Assembly: GCA_027186245.1 (NCBI GenBank)
Contig: CP114491.1
Coordinates: 8,429,501-8,493,500 of the forward strand
Length of the DNA: 64,000 nucleotides
DNA from: Coriaria nepalensis
Taxonomy: Eukaryota; Streptophyta; Magnoliopsida; Cucurbitales; Coriariaceae
Direction of reading: 5' to 3'
Every line of letters begins with the position of its first letter. Position 1 is the first letter of the stretch. This document shows, piece after piece, positions 50,490 through 62,030 of the stretch. The position numbers and the translations under genes are program-made. A model generated the notes under the pieces. That model was not told where the DNA came from, did not search any database, and was given only the letters and a program-made list of their open reading frames with translations.

Positions 50490-50992
50490 TAGACAACTAT
50501 AAATATAAAATAATTAACATATAATTCTTATGAAACCTTACCATTTTAATGGTCAAAGAAAACTCGTGGTTGGATTTGGTCGCAAACACACTGAGATGTG
50601 ATGGGTTTGTAATAGAACCATTCGAGTGTGGTTATTTATTTTTTATATTTTTGGGTTTTTCATTATATAGATGAATGAATCAAGACATTGAATTTTGACT
50701 TTTTTGACTTGTGTAAGTATTATGCAACATTTGCTGTTTATTATACATATAATGTATAAAATTAAAAGTAAATTGATGTTATTTTATTCAATTTGATTTG
50801 TAATACTCGTATACATAGTGCAAGCTAGACGGTAAACAGTAAACATGCATCTTAGAGTTCGAGAATATCATGACACGTATCAAACTTCTTAACTCTTAAA
50901 AACTGATCAAACTTAATGAATAAGTTTAAAATTGAAAGCTATTTATTTTATATATAAGGTTAATAAACAAACAAATCAGGACACGTCTGTCA

Positions 50993-51120
50993 TGACGTCA
51001 TAGTTAGTAGCTAAGTAGAATTACGTCATTAATTAGTATCAAACCATGAAACCGCCACCCTGATCTTATTCAACCCTACCACCTTGACCCTTCCACTTTC
51101 TCTCAATTCTCACTATATAT
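50993..51120 (+). promoter_or_regulatory. TGACGTCA-type promoter of small-protein gene copy 1
   Basis: A perfect palindrome TGACGTCA at 50993-51000 and a second TACGTCA at 51022-51028 resemble bZIP (TGA-factor, as-1-like) sites. A TATATAT box lies at 51114-51120. All are kept in copy 2. Confidence 0.65.
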
Positions 51121-51226
51121 GTGTGTGAGTGTGTGCCGCTCTGAGCTCTACTCATCACTGGTTATATCTTCAACCTTCGTTTAATATTTGTTACACTTCT
51201 TGATCATACTCGAGTGGATAAAAGTA

Positions 51227-51433
51227 ATGGAGGGTAATTGTAGAGCTGAAGGAAGAACACAAGGTCATCGAAGAGGCCAAGTTAAAGCTCGAATATTTAA
51301 AGCCATAGGTGAAGAAGTGAAGGGTGTAGCAACTGTGACTGCACAGGGCATTAAGAAAGTTTGTTGCATAGAAAACTCGGCCATGGTTGCTCCTTCTCCG
51401 AGCAATAACAACGCTGTTCCAGACAGACACTAA
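51227..51433 (+). CDS. Small protein of unknown function, duplicate copy 1 (68 aa)
   Basis: A single exon coding MEGNCRAEGRTQGHRRGQ followed by VKARIFKAIGEEVKGVATVT, a Cys pair (KKVCC) and a Ser/Asn-rich tail ending VPDRH. The middle could form an amphipathic helix. There is no signal peptide or membrane segment, and I recognise no family. Reality is supported by the second copy 5152 bp downstream, which keeps start, frame, stop, TATA box and TGACGTCA sites. An ATG at 51119 opens a 21-codon upstream frame, but it overlaps the TATA box and probably lies before the transcription start. The TGACGTCA promoter suggests stress or hormone-responsive expression (inference). Confidence 0.72.
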   Translation: MEGNCRAEGRTQGHRRGQVKARIFKAIGEEVKGVATVTAQGIKKVCCIENSAMVAPSPSNNNAVPDRH

Positions 51434-52097
51434 CCAATTATATATGACTAGTCATTTCCAATCATATCAAGAACGAGCTTTTTTTTTTCTTTTTCTTTTT
51501 AATGTCAAGATGATTATTGTGTTTGAATATGAATAGGGTCTACATGCATAAAGCCAGGTTAATTAGAAGATGATGGAAATTAGTTTAATGGGGGGGCGGC
51601 TAGATTTGTGTGGGTAAACTAGCTAGTCATATATATGGCATACTAGAGGATGCTTTTACGTTCTTATGTACGTAGTAATTAAAATTATGTATGGCTTTAT
51701 GATTCTTAATAGTACTAATGTTGTGCCTATGATGAGCATGAACATAAGAACTAATTATATATATATATATATATAATATAATGTATGTGGGTTTGATGGT
51801 ACCGAACTTACTAATGATCAGTGATCGAGGGTATATGAGTAGTTGAATTAAGAAATTTAATACGATTTTATTTATCAGATTAAAATATTATTACAACTTT
51901 TCTTATCAAATTTGTACGGAAAGAAATGGGTGAAGAATTCCTCCTTGAATTTTGTTGTTATAATTATAAAGTTGCCAAAAAAAAAAAAGTTGGATAAGTT
52001 TCTGGAAAACGTGAAACTTTAGACTAAGATCCTTTTGCTTTAATTGGTCTTCTTATTATCTTTATTGGGAACTCAGTGTAAAAGGCTAATTTCAACC

Positions 52098-52212
52098 TAA
52101 AGAAAACACAAAGCAAATAATTGAGATCATAAAAACTTTCTATAAAGAAAACACAAAGCAAATAATTGAGATCATAAAAACTTTCAATAAAGAAAACACA
52201 AAGCAAATAATC
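52098..52212. repeat. 45-bp tandem repeat, about 2.5 copies
   Basis: Units starting TAAAGAAAACACAAAGCAAA at 52098, 52143 and 52188. The equivalent place in the other duplicon (60521-60563) has one copy, so the expansion happened after duplication. Confidence 0.9.
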
Positions 52213-52739
52213 GTTATAAAGCAATGTTCTTTGTATCGTAATAAAATTTGATTTTTTTGGGTCAAACTTTTGATTAAGAGTTGAATTATTATATATATAT
52301 ATATGATCTATTTTTTTTTCTTTTTTTTGGGTCAAAATCTATTCACAATTCTCAATCATGACTCATACGTCATGCACGCAACTAGGCCAAATGATAGCTT
52401 TGGCATTATTTTATTTGAATGGGTAGAGAAGGCCCCAGTTAGTACAGTCATCACAGCCATTTTTGACTCTCTGCCCATGACAACATGATCGATGAATTTC
52501 ACGTTAAGGAAGATAGAAGTCTAGAAGCAACCCTCTTTTCCTTTTGATAGATAAATTGCATGGACTAATTGTAAAACATCTTTCATTTTATAGAAGAATT
52601 CTTATGATTATTCATGTATTATTTTGATAGTTTGATACATTAAATTAAATTATATATGTATATATATATATAATTATTAAATAATATAATTTTATTTATC
52701 ATTATTAGAATAATATATGAGTTATATATCTAAAATTTG

Positions 52740-54250
52740 GTGAACTTCATATTTATTAAACATCATAAGATAAGTCTAAATTTCTCTAGAGAAATCATTA
52801 ATAATGATGAGAAAAATATTTTACTCTATTTTGATTTGGAATTTTATAGAATCCCCATACATCAAGATGAAAAAGATCACAATGATTGTTTTGAACAAGA
52901 GTTACTTACTGGGTTCCTAGTTTGTTTTGCAAGTGAACAAATTTCACAATGTGGCATTTCTTTTATTCAAACTGTATTTGGAAACATTACACTGAGATGA
53001 GGTTAGAGAATTGGAGGAATGGAATATTTGATATGCTGTGAAGGTAAATTTGTCACTCTCTATTGAAGGGATGTTTGTGTTTGCTTCTTGTAAGTAGTAC
53101 AAATCATGCCTTTCTTCACCAATCGTCACCAACTTTCCAGTCAAAAGCTTCTGGAAACCACATAATTTATGATAGAATAAAACAACAAATGAACTGTTAT
53201 GGGTGACGGTTGATATGGATAGCAGGTTGTAGTGAAAATTAGACATATAAAACGTTGGTTAATAGGAATGTATCATTCAGTTTTATTGTTCATGTATATG
53301 TGGCATAATTGATCATAGCATTTGGCATGCTATTGGAATCAGATTGATTTTTTGCACATGGAATTGATCAATCAGCTTCTCAAAGTCACAAGTCATGTGG
53401 TGGCTGGCTCCTGAGTCAAGGATCCAAGCCTTAGAACAAACAAAATTCAAGCAAATTGGTGTACCTGCAGTGGGATTGTGCACCATGTTTGAAACTGCAG
53501 GGATCTTGTTTTCTTTGTCTTTAATCAATTGAAGTAATTGACTGTATTGTTCAGCTGCGAGTGACTGCAATATGCTAGTTCCAGTATGATCAAAATAATT
53601 CTGAACTGATGAAGATGTGACAAGATTGCTTTGAGCTGGTGTAGTGGTATTGTTCTTGGCATTTTGAAAGAACGAACGATTGCCTTTGTACTTGGTGTTG
53701 GAAGGATAGCCAATGATCTTGTAGCATGCTTCCTTCTTGTGACGCTTCAAGTGACGATGTTCACATCAACAATTCGTTTGCTTTGTGAGGTGTTGTTATG
53801 AATCATTCTGCCTGCATTAGAAAAGAAATCAACTGAGTCATTTGGTTGTGTGACAACACCAATTTCTCTTTGGGATTCATCGTTAGTGAGTTTTGCGTAT
53901 GCTTCTGAAACTGTTGGAAGTGAATTCATGAGAAGCACCTGGCTCTTTAATGGTATATATGACTCGTTTAATCCCATGATGAATTGAAACAATTTTTGAG
54001 GTTGATTATGGATTTGATATGAAACTGAAGTGGAACATTCATGGCATGGAAATGCCACCAAGGCAACATACTCATCCCATAGCTCACACATTTAATTATA
54101 GTATCCTGCAATGTAATTTGCTCCTTGATTAGTGGAGGAAACTTGCTTTTGTAATGAGAAAATTCGTGTTCCGTTGATCTTCTCAAATCATGCTCTGAGA
54201 TCCTTCCACACCAAGCAAGCTGAACTTGAATATACAATGCATGAGTATAT
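52740..54250 (-). pseudogene. Degraded Ty1-copia gag/protease fragment
   Basis: Minus-strand frames cover parts of a copia polyprotein. A gag UBN2-type region (54250-53750) contains KLTNDESQ. A zinc-knuckle remnant ends CYKIIGYP (about 53700). The aspartic-protease motif AWILDSGASHHMT is near 53400-53440. A GAG-pre-integrase-like stretch (FHYNLLSIS, 53200-53230; KQTRNPVSNS, about 52930) follows. Frames break near 53750, 53310 and 52940 with stops between them. No LTRs or polymerase are attached, so it is a dead fragment lying between the two duplicons. Confidence 0.8.
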
Positions 54251-54491
54251 TTTAAGGGTGTGCAGAAAACGGGTATCCAATTCATCCGGTCGAAACTTGA
54301 ACCGATCACTCACAATCCGTGTTTTAATGTGTATTGGATTGGTTATAGGTTTAATCTAAACATAACCTGAACAATTTAAACCGAAGATAAATTTAAAAGG
54401 CCAAACTAGTTATGAATCGAAACCGAATCAGTCATGAACTCGATCTCAAAGACATTTAAAGATGTTAATTCAGAAAGAAGGCACCCCTAAA
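54251..54491. mobile_element. Small inverted-repeat (MITE-like) element, about 240 bp
   Basis: The left end TTTAAGGGTGTGCAGAAA and right end GGCACCCCTAAA are inverted repeats. The inside carries AAACCGAA/CGGTCGAAAC motifs like the element in the carrier gene. It abuts the 5' side of the copia gag fragment. No clear target duplication. Confidence 0.55.
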
Positions 54492-55429
54492 AAAGAATTA
54501 TTTCCATTCGTAACAGATTGGTAAACTACGTGTCGGCATGATTTTTAGAGTAAACGATATGTTGTTAAAAATTATAACCGTTATTTTATTATTTTGTATA
54601 GTGAAAATGTTATCCATTCTAATTGGTATGGAATTAATAAAACAGTTATTCTTCTTCCTCCTCAGAATCTCTTTATGTCTTTTTTTTCCTTTCACTTAAT
54701 TTCTTCTCTCCTATTAATCTTCTCAATCGGAGTCTACTAGCCTACTCGATTCTTAACAGCTTCACCCTCAAACTAGATACTTTATAATATATATATGGAT
54801 ATAGTTAGCATCTAATTCTTGTAATCTTACCCATTTAAATGGTTTGGCCACAAACCCACCGAGATCGATGTGGGATTCTAAATAAACAATTCGAGTGCGT
54901 GTGTGATTTTTGTCAATAAAAATCATTAGTCAAATTAAATTTGAGATTCTTTTAATATAATATATATTTTTTTAATAAATTATATCTTTTTTTTCCTATT
55001 ATTAGAATTGTAATGTTTTTTTTTTTTTTTCATTACAGTGTTATATAATTTTGTTTATATAAGGAGTAATATTTATATATATAATAAATCGTGTGAAAAT
55101 AAATCTACTAATAAATAATAATTTATTTTTTTATTTTTAAAATTACTTTTTACTTGTTCTAAATAAAAATAATAACTTTTTTTAATTTTTAAAATTTCAA
55201 TATAATATAAATATATATATTAATAATTATTTAGGAGTTCACAGCCTAGCACAAGCCGGCTGAGGAGAGCCGCCCGGGGGTGGATTTTGATACGGTGAAT
55301 GAACCAAGCCAATCTGCCAGTGTCATTATCGGCCAAAACAAGAACTCTTAATCGACATGTTTTGTTTAGTACGTAGCTCCATTATATTATATTATTTAAT
55401 AATGAATTAATTCTATATAAAGTAAAAAG

Positions 55430-55460
<31 letters not shown>

Positions 55461-56146
55461 TTCTACTTTTATTTTACATATTTCCTAGTGCAAGCTAGAC
55501 ATGAGGAAACAGTAAACATGCATCTTATAAGAGTTATTATTGCTCATAGGGTTCCGAGAATATAATTTATATTTTTTGAATTGAGAAAATAATTAATTAA
55601 TATATTTAATTATATTTTTATATTATAATTTTATAAAAATTATTCTATAAAAATAAGTTTAAAAAAATAATTTTTAGAGAATATTTTAAAGATTTTTTAT
55701 ATTATTTTAAAAGAATGATTTTTATATAATAATTCAGAATATATATATTTTTTTAAATTTTAATAAATCAAACTAAATTTTAAATATTTTCGCACATTTA
55801 TTTTTAAACCATTGCTGTTACCGGAATAAATTTTTAATACATTAGTACGAATGATAAATTTTAATCTAAAATTTTAATAATATGATTATATCAACGATAA
55901 AAATTTAAAATATAAATTCAATCTAAATTAATTTTATTATTTATAATTTTATATTCCAAAAACTTATATATTTACTATTTTCTCCCATAAACTCTCTCTA
56001 TGTATACAAATTTTTTTCCCCTTATTTTCACAAAAATTTCTCCATCAATGACCTATGGCTTCTGCCTTAGATGTTAATCTTTAAGATTAGTACTTATGTT
56101 ATAAGGTTAATAAACATATTACAAATTAGCTAGGACACATCTGCCA

Positions 56147-56272
56147 TGACGTCATGGTGAGTATCTAAGCATAACCACGTCATGCATTATTATCGAACCA
56201 AAACCGCCACCCTGATCTTATTCAACCCTACCACCTTGACCCTTCCACTTTCTCTCAATTCTCACTATATAT
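56147..56272 (+). promoter_or_regulatory. TGACGTCA-type promoter of small-protein gene copy 2
   Basis: TGACGTCA at 56147-56154, CACGTCA at 56176-56182 and TATATAT at 56266-56272, at nearly the same distances from the ATG as in copy 1 (232 against 234 bp for the palindrome). Confidence 0.65.
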
Positions 56273-56378
56273 GTGTGTGAGTGTGTGCCGCTCTGAGCTC
56301 TACTCATCACTGGTTATATCTTCAACCTTCGTTTAATATTTGTTTCACTTCTTGATCATACTCGAGTGGATAAAAGTA

Positions 56379-56585
56379 ATGGAGGGTAATTGTAGAGCTG
56401 AAGGAAGAACACAAGGTCATCGAAGAGGCCAAGTTAAAGCTCGAATAATAAAAGCCATAGGTGAAGAAGTGAAGGGTGTAGCAACTGTGACTGCACAGGG
56501 CATTAAGAAAGTTTGCTGCGTAGAAAACTCGGCCACGGTTGCTCCTTCTTCGAGCACCAACGACGCCGTTCCAGAAAGACACTAA
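56379..56585 (+). CDS. Small protein of unknown function, duplicate copy 2 (68 aa)
   Basis: Same length and frame as the copy at 51227. The first 34 residues are identical except Phe to Ile in ARIIKAIGEE. Differences concentrate in the last third: CCV for CCI, Thr for Met, PSSSTNDAVPERH for PSPSNNNAVPDRH. The roughly 180 bp upstream differ at a single position (TTGTTACAC against TTGTTTCAC). No known domain. A copia element sits 440 bp downstream and could affect the 3' end or silencing of this copy. Confidence 0.72.
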   Translation: MEGNCRAEGRTQGHRRGQVKARIIKAIGEEVKGVATVTAQGIKKVCCVENSATVAPSSSTNDAVPERH

Positions 56586-57026
56586 GGAATTATATACGAC
56601 TCCTTTCCAATCATGAAGCATCACGAGCTCCTCCTCTTTTTTTTTTTTTTTTATATATTTTTTTATATTATAAATATATATAAATAATTGCAAGATGCTT
56701 ATTGTGTTTGAATATGTAGGGTCCACATGCTAGATAGAGGATGCTCTTACGTTCTTATGTACGTAGCACTTAAAGTTATGTATCGCTTTATGATTCTTAA
56801 TACTACTAACGTTGTCTATGATGGGTAAGAACCTAGAAACGTGTATATATATATATATATATAATCTCGATAAATTAATAAAATTAAAAATATATATTAA
56901 GTTAATAAATACTAAATTATTTAAAAATTTAAGTACATTATTTTAAGCTAAAACTAAAATAACTATTATTTAATTAGAATTATTAATTTATCTAATACTA
57001 ATTTATTACCTTATATTATATATATT

Positions 57027-57682
57027 TGTTATAATTATTTAACAATTTGTTTATTAATATACAAAATGATTACTTAAATCATCAAACTATTAAATCAACA
57101 ATACAATGTTCCGTTTTTCAACAAAATTAAAATAGTATTTATTTCAAATTTAAGAATTACTTTATATATATTTAATAGATAGAAAAATTACAAAATCTCA
57201 AAGATCCTATAAATATAGGTTTAACTATATTATAGCTCAGACGAACTAGTACCATAACCATTGTAATTTATATCAATAACCAAGGTAAAGCCCGAAATTC
57301 ACTCTCAGTGACACTTAGAACAAGATTCCATAAACATGCATCAATCCTAGAATAGAATCTATCTATACCAGCACAAAAAGAAGAAGCACACAAATATTAA
57401 GTAAAATCAAGACCTCTAGATGTAAAAATAGAACCATAAATATTAGAAAATAAAGTAAACCAATATCACATATCGATTCCAAAAGAAAAAACAAGAAATC
57501 GCCAGAGATGAAAAAAGTCCTAGAGATTGCAGTCGCGAAGTGAGAGAGAGAGAGAGTCTCATACCTAAAACTTAACAAGGTAATCGGTTAAGTTACAAAC
57601 GGGTCAGAGTAAATTTCTCAATCCAAAACCGGGTTGCCTCAAGAAAAGCCCTCATAAGGTTTTTGAGCCTCAAAATATGACA
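57027..57682 (-). repeat. 3' LTR of the copia element
   Basis: 656 bp; shares with the other LTR blocks such as CAAAATTAAAATAGTAT, TATATATATTTAATA and AACCAAGGTAAAGCCC. Confidence 0.82.
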
Positions 57683-59505
57683 AACTCCACCTTAAGATCA
57701 AGACCTTGGTCTCATTCTATCACAATTGATATTATACTACTAGCCGCACGGTATACATCACTGTCCATTAAAACTGGGTTTTACGCCCATGTGAATCAAT
57801 CCTAAATAATGTTCAAACTTTTTTACAAAAAATATTTTTGTACCCATGTCAAAAGGATTTTTTTCGGTTGGAACCTTAGAAATCCTAATTGTAGCCTTAG
57901 CAATTTCATCACATACATAATGATATTTAACATCTATATGCTTAGTTCTCTCGTGATGCACATAATTCTTACTAAAATGTATGACAGATTGACTATCATA
58001 ATATATAGAACAATTATCATAAAGTACACCAACTTCCCTTAATAAACCTTGTAAGCATCTGAAACTGATACATACCTTACATCAGTAGTGGAAAGAGCCA
58101 CCAATGATTGAAGTTGAAACTTTAAACTGATGTAATTCCCTCTAAAAAGGAATTGGTATATTGTTGTAAACTTCCTAAAGTCTCTGTCACTTGTATAGTC
58201 AGAATCTACATGCCCTATAAGATCAAGTTCCTTAGTCTACTAAGGCTTAAAATATAAACTTAAATCATAAGAACTACTTAGATATTTAGCAGAATTTTAA
58301 AGCATTATAATGTTCAAATCTAGAATTTGACATATATCTACTTAACAGAGATATACCAAATGCTAAGTCAGGTCTAATACTTACCATACCATACATTATA
58401 GAACCTATAGCGTTAGAATATGATTTTTGTTTTCATCCTAAGTACATCATACTAATATTTAGGATATTATGACTTTGAAAGCACATAATAAGCAGTAAGA
58501 GGTAAATTAATATGCTTAAAACTAAAAACTTCAAACTTTTTAGCTACTTTTTCAAATCATTCTTAACTACCAAATAATCATCAGGTAAAAGTCCTAAAAG
58601 AATCATAACTTGACTAGTTTCATCTAAAGCTTGATCAGTTCCCTTAAGCACTAAGTTCATTTTCAAAAATTCAGCAACATTTTCCTCTAGATTCTTATAC
58701 ATAACCATTTTCTAAGAAAATAATATACCTTTTAAGAAAGCTAGGTTAGGAGCACCTTGTATATAAAATTCAGAAAGTAACTTACCGTATAAGCTAAGAG
58801 GAGTGTCATAACTATCTACATTTCTTATGATGTTGTCAGCAAGGTTCAGAATGATGAGATTATGAGTCTTCTCATCAATTTCCTCTCTTCTAGCTAGTGA
58901 GGCTTTTGGCCATTTCTTTTCATCTTATTGAAACGCTATATGCACTTTATGATGAGAAAAAAAGGCTCTCATCTTCTTACCCCAAGTTTCAAAATCAACT
59001 TTTTCATCGAAACTTGCGATCTATATATGGGTACTCATGGATGCTTTTTTCTTATTTGGAATACCAAAAATATAAGAAAGTAACAGAGTAGACACTAATT
59101 GATAAACAAGAAGAATTACAAATTGAAAAACAACTTGTTTCTAAGAAACTCATATTATTTGATCACTGTTAGAAAATAGTTTTTCAATAAAAAATACATA
59201 ATCGCTCTAGATGTAGTCTTCCTAGGAATCAATCAAACATAATTAAACCAATATACAAAACCCCTAACTTATTAGAGATTGAACAATTAGGTAGGCAAGT
59301 AAACAATGTTTCAATTCACAGTTAAAAATTTATGAACAATGCTATTTAGAAAAGAAGATTTTCAAAATAGCTTTTCAGATTTAAAACCACAGTAGAACAA
59401 TTATATATATTCAAGAATCACAGAATATATCGCACAGGTTCATAGATCGATTCATACAAAAAAGACAGATGTGGATCATGCATTTAAAACAAGCTCTGAT
59501 ACCAC

Positions 59506-60184
59506 TTTTACAATTATATGCAACATGTTCATCAATATACAAACAGATTACCTAGATCAACAATCTATTACATCAACAATGCAATGTTCATTTCTCAACA
59601 AAACTAAAATAGTATCTGTTTTATATTCATGAATCACTGTATATATATTTAATAAATAAAAAAATAATCAGGATTACAAAACCTCAAAGATCTTATAGAT
59701 CTAGGTTTAATTAGATTAAGGCTCAGAGTGACGATCACTATAACCACTATGATAGATACCAAGAACCAAGGTAAAGCCCTCTAAATTCACTCTCAATCAC
59801 ACTTAGAAGAAGATTATATAAATATGCATAAACCCTATAAAATATAATCGATCTATATTAATATAGAGAAAGAAATACGACAATCTCAAACAATATCAGG
59901 ACTTCTAAATGCTGATATAGAACCCTATAATAATAAGAGAATAGAGCGAACTAACGCCACAGATCGATTTCAAAAGAAATATCAAGAAATCGTCAGAGAT
60001 AAAAAAGCTTTAGAGATCATAATCGCAAAGCGAGAGAAAGAGAGTTATACGAAAAATTTAAATAGGTAACCAGTTAAGTAAAACAAATGAATTATAATAC
60101 ATTTTAAACTTCAGTCTAAAATCCGATTGCATTAAGAAAAACTTCCTCAAGATTTTAAAGATTTTTTAGCCCCAAAGCATAACA
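59506..60184 (-). repeat. 5' LTR of the copia element
   Basis: 679 bp, lying directly beside the primer-binding site; same order of shared blocks as the 3' LTR. Confidence 0.82.
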
Positions 60185-60889
60185 ATATTCATATGACGTG
60201 TGTGTAATTGATGGGTCCTTCACCTGCTGACCAATGACCGAGAGCGTATAAACGGTTGAATCTGAGATTTTTTTGTTTTGTTTATACACACAATTTCATT
60301 TACCTGACCCTGCCTACCAGAATAATGCATTAATAAAATGAATATAAGAATTTCTTGTTGAATTTGTCGTCATAATAATTTTTCCTTCGTTAAAGTTGCC
60401 AGAAAATTGGATATGTTTTCTGGGAAAACGTGAAAGGTTAGATGGAAGCCAGATCCTTTTGCTTTAGTTGGTCTCTTCTTATCTTAATTGGGAAATCAGT
60501 GTAAAAGGCTAATTTAGGCCAAAAGAAAACACAAAGCAAATAATTAAGATCATAAAAACTTTCATCCATCTTTTTCGACGTACTGAATTCCATTTTGAAT
60601 GAAAAATGTGATGGGTATTAACTATAAAGTAGATAGTGTTCTTAAAGTAACGGAGAATGATTACTGATACAAAGAAATTGTATTCTATTAGTCAATTCCT
60701 TTACGGTGGGATACATCACATTAGTTGAAAAAAATGCACCTTTTACGCTTTTGTTGATTCCGGGCTGCATGTCATGTCATGACACCGATCATTGAAATGA
60801 TAGGGAGAAACTCAAGTTGAGTGTCCTCATATAGTTATAAGATCACTAAATTTGTGGGTCTCATATATTCTATTGTTTTAATGTTAAAA

Positions 60890-61042
60890 CAAAATACTCA
60901 AGTTGAAACCCAACTTAAAGGAGAGTTCTCCCCTTTCGTGATGTTTCAGGAGATAGTGCCCATGATGAATGTAGATGGGGCTTCTTCTGGAGGCAATTTA
61001 GGCTTGGCAGGAGATGGAATGATCATAAAGGAAATCTTGTAA
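60890..61042 (+). pseudogene. LINE-type RNase H fragment
   Basis: The short frame contains MNVDGASSGGNLGLAG, a clear relative of the first catalytic block (N-x-DGASSGNPG-x-AG) of the RNase H domain in plant non-LTR retrotransposons. It stops soon after (MIIKEIL-stop). Only this block is recognisable. Confidence 0.6.
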
Positions 61043-61770
61043 AAGGTCTCGCTTTCAATTAAGGCTTCTATTCTAGTATGCTTTAAGGTTACAGAAACCT
61101 TATAATTCATACGAACTCGCTTATGTTGGTTTAAATGGTGGAAAAGAAATCTCAATTTGCCCCTCTTCTTATTTTGATCTTATAGATCAAATCAGAGTAC
61201 TCATTCAAAATTTTCAGGTTTCTCTTTCTCACTGATATGAAGAAGAAAATACAGTGACAGACTCCCTTACGAATGAATCATAGTTGTGATTCTAGAATGG
61301 ACCATGAGTTTGATACTTGCATCTATTTCCCCCAAGCTAGCAAATTATGCATCTTCAACGACAAAACATGACTGGGGTTTCATGCGAGCTGTAAAATGAT
61401 TATTGTTTGGTCTTTTTTTTTTTCCTTCTTTATTTTTTCACCTTTAGTTTCTGTTCTTTCCTTTTCCTCGGGTTTTTCTTGCTTTGTTTTGTTTGGAGGT
61501 TTAGGTGTTATGTCCCCTCCTTTTTATCTCATGTCTTATGTCTTATGGTCGTGTCAAAGGTGGAATGATTTAAAAAATAAAAAGAAGATAGACAAAACTT
61601 AATACATACACGTTGTTAGTTCATTGATTATTGCTCGGATGCGTTTGAATGTTTACAATTGGAATTGTCAACTAAAATTTTGATTTCGAAAGTGTTTACG
61701 TGAGAGAGATTTCATGACTACGGAACTTCTCAAACACTAGACCGACATTAATTCAAATACCCAAGCGTCT

Positions 61771-62030
61771 ACGTTGTGGGTCCTCTTTGATTTCAATCAA
61801 CGTTGAATTCTTCTAAATTTTCTCTCTAATCACACAACTCACTTATGACTCATACGTCACTGATGGCTTTGGCATTATTTGAATGGATAGGCTAGCTAGT
61901 AGGCCCCTACGTTGTGGGTCCTCTTTGATTTCAATCAACGTTGAATTCTTCTAAATTTTATCTCTAATCACACAACTCACTTAGTCACTTATGACTCATA
62001 CGTCACTGATGGCTTTGGCACTATTTGAAA
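61771..62030. repeat. 138-bp tandem duplication
   Basis: ACGTTGTGGGTCCTCTTTGA begins at 61771 and again at 61909. The following bases, through GACTCATACGTCACTGATGG, match with small indels. Copy 1 of the segmental duplication has one related unit (about 52360-52430). Confidence 0.9.

Larger units (their letters stand above)
50490..52620. repeat. Segmental duplication, copy 1
   Basis: Blocks here recur in order and orientation further right. 50520-50640 (TGGTCGCAAACACACTGAGA, CATTCGAGTGTGG) matches 54820-54905. 50818-50880 (GTGCAAGCTAGAC, AAACAGTAAACATGCATCTT) matches 55489-55560. 50950-51780 matches 56105-56840, including a small-protein gene. 51930-52140 matches 60345-60563. 52345-52600 matches 61840-62245. 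This copy is compact, about 2.1 kb. Confidence 0.85.
57022..60189 (-). mobile_element. Non-autonomous Ty1-copia LTR retrotransposon with target duplication
   Basis: Two related direct repeats, 57027-57682 and 59506-60184, flank about 1.8 kb. Outer ends read TGTTAT at the left and ATAACA at the right. The 5-bp duplication ATATT is at 57022-57026 and 60185-60189. A primer-binding site, TGGTATCAGAGC on the minus strand (about 59493-59504), abuts the 59506 repeat, so that is the 5' LTR and the element runs on the minus strand. A purine-rich tract (AAGGTGGAGTTT, about 57684-57695) precedes the 3' LTR. The inside retains an RNase H-end relic (ERTKHIDVKYHYV, near 57940) and degraded gag. Integrase and most of the reverse transcriptase are missing. 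The LTRs have many differences, so the insertion is not recent. Confidence 0.85.

Noticed and set aside
51119..51184. 21-codon upstream frame conserved in both small-protein copies
   Set aside because: Its ATG overlaps the TATA box, so it most likely lies before the transcription start; conservation is explained by recent duplication.
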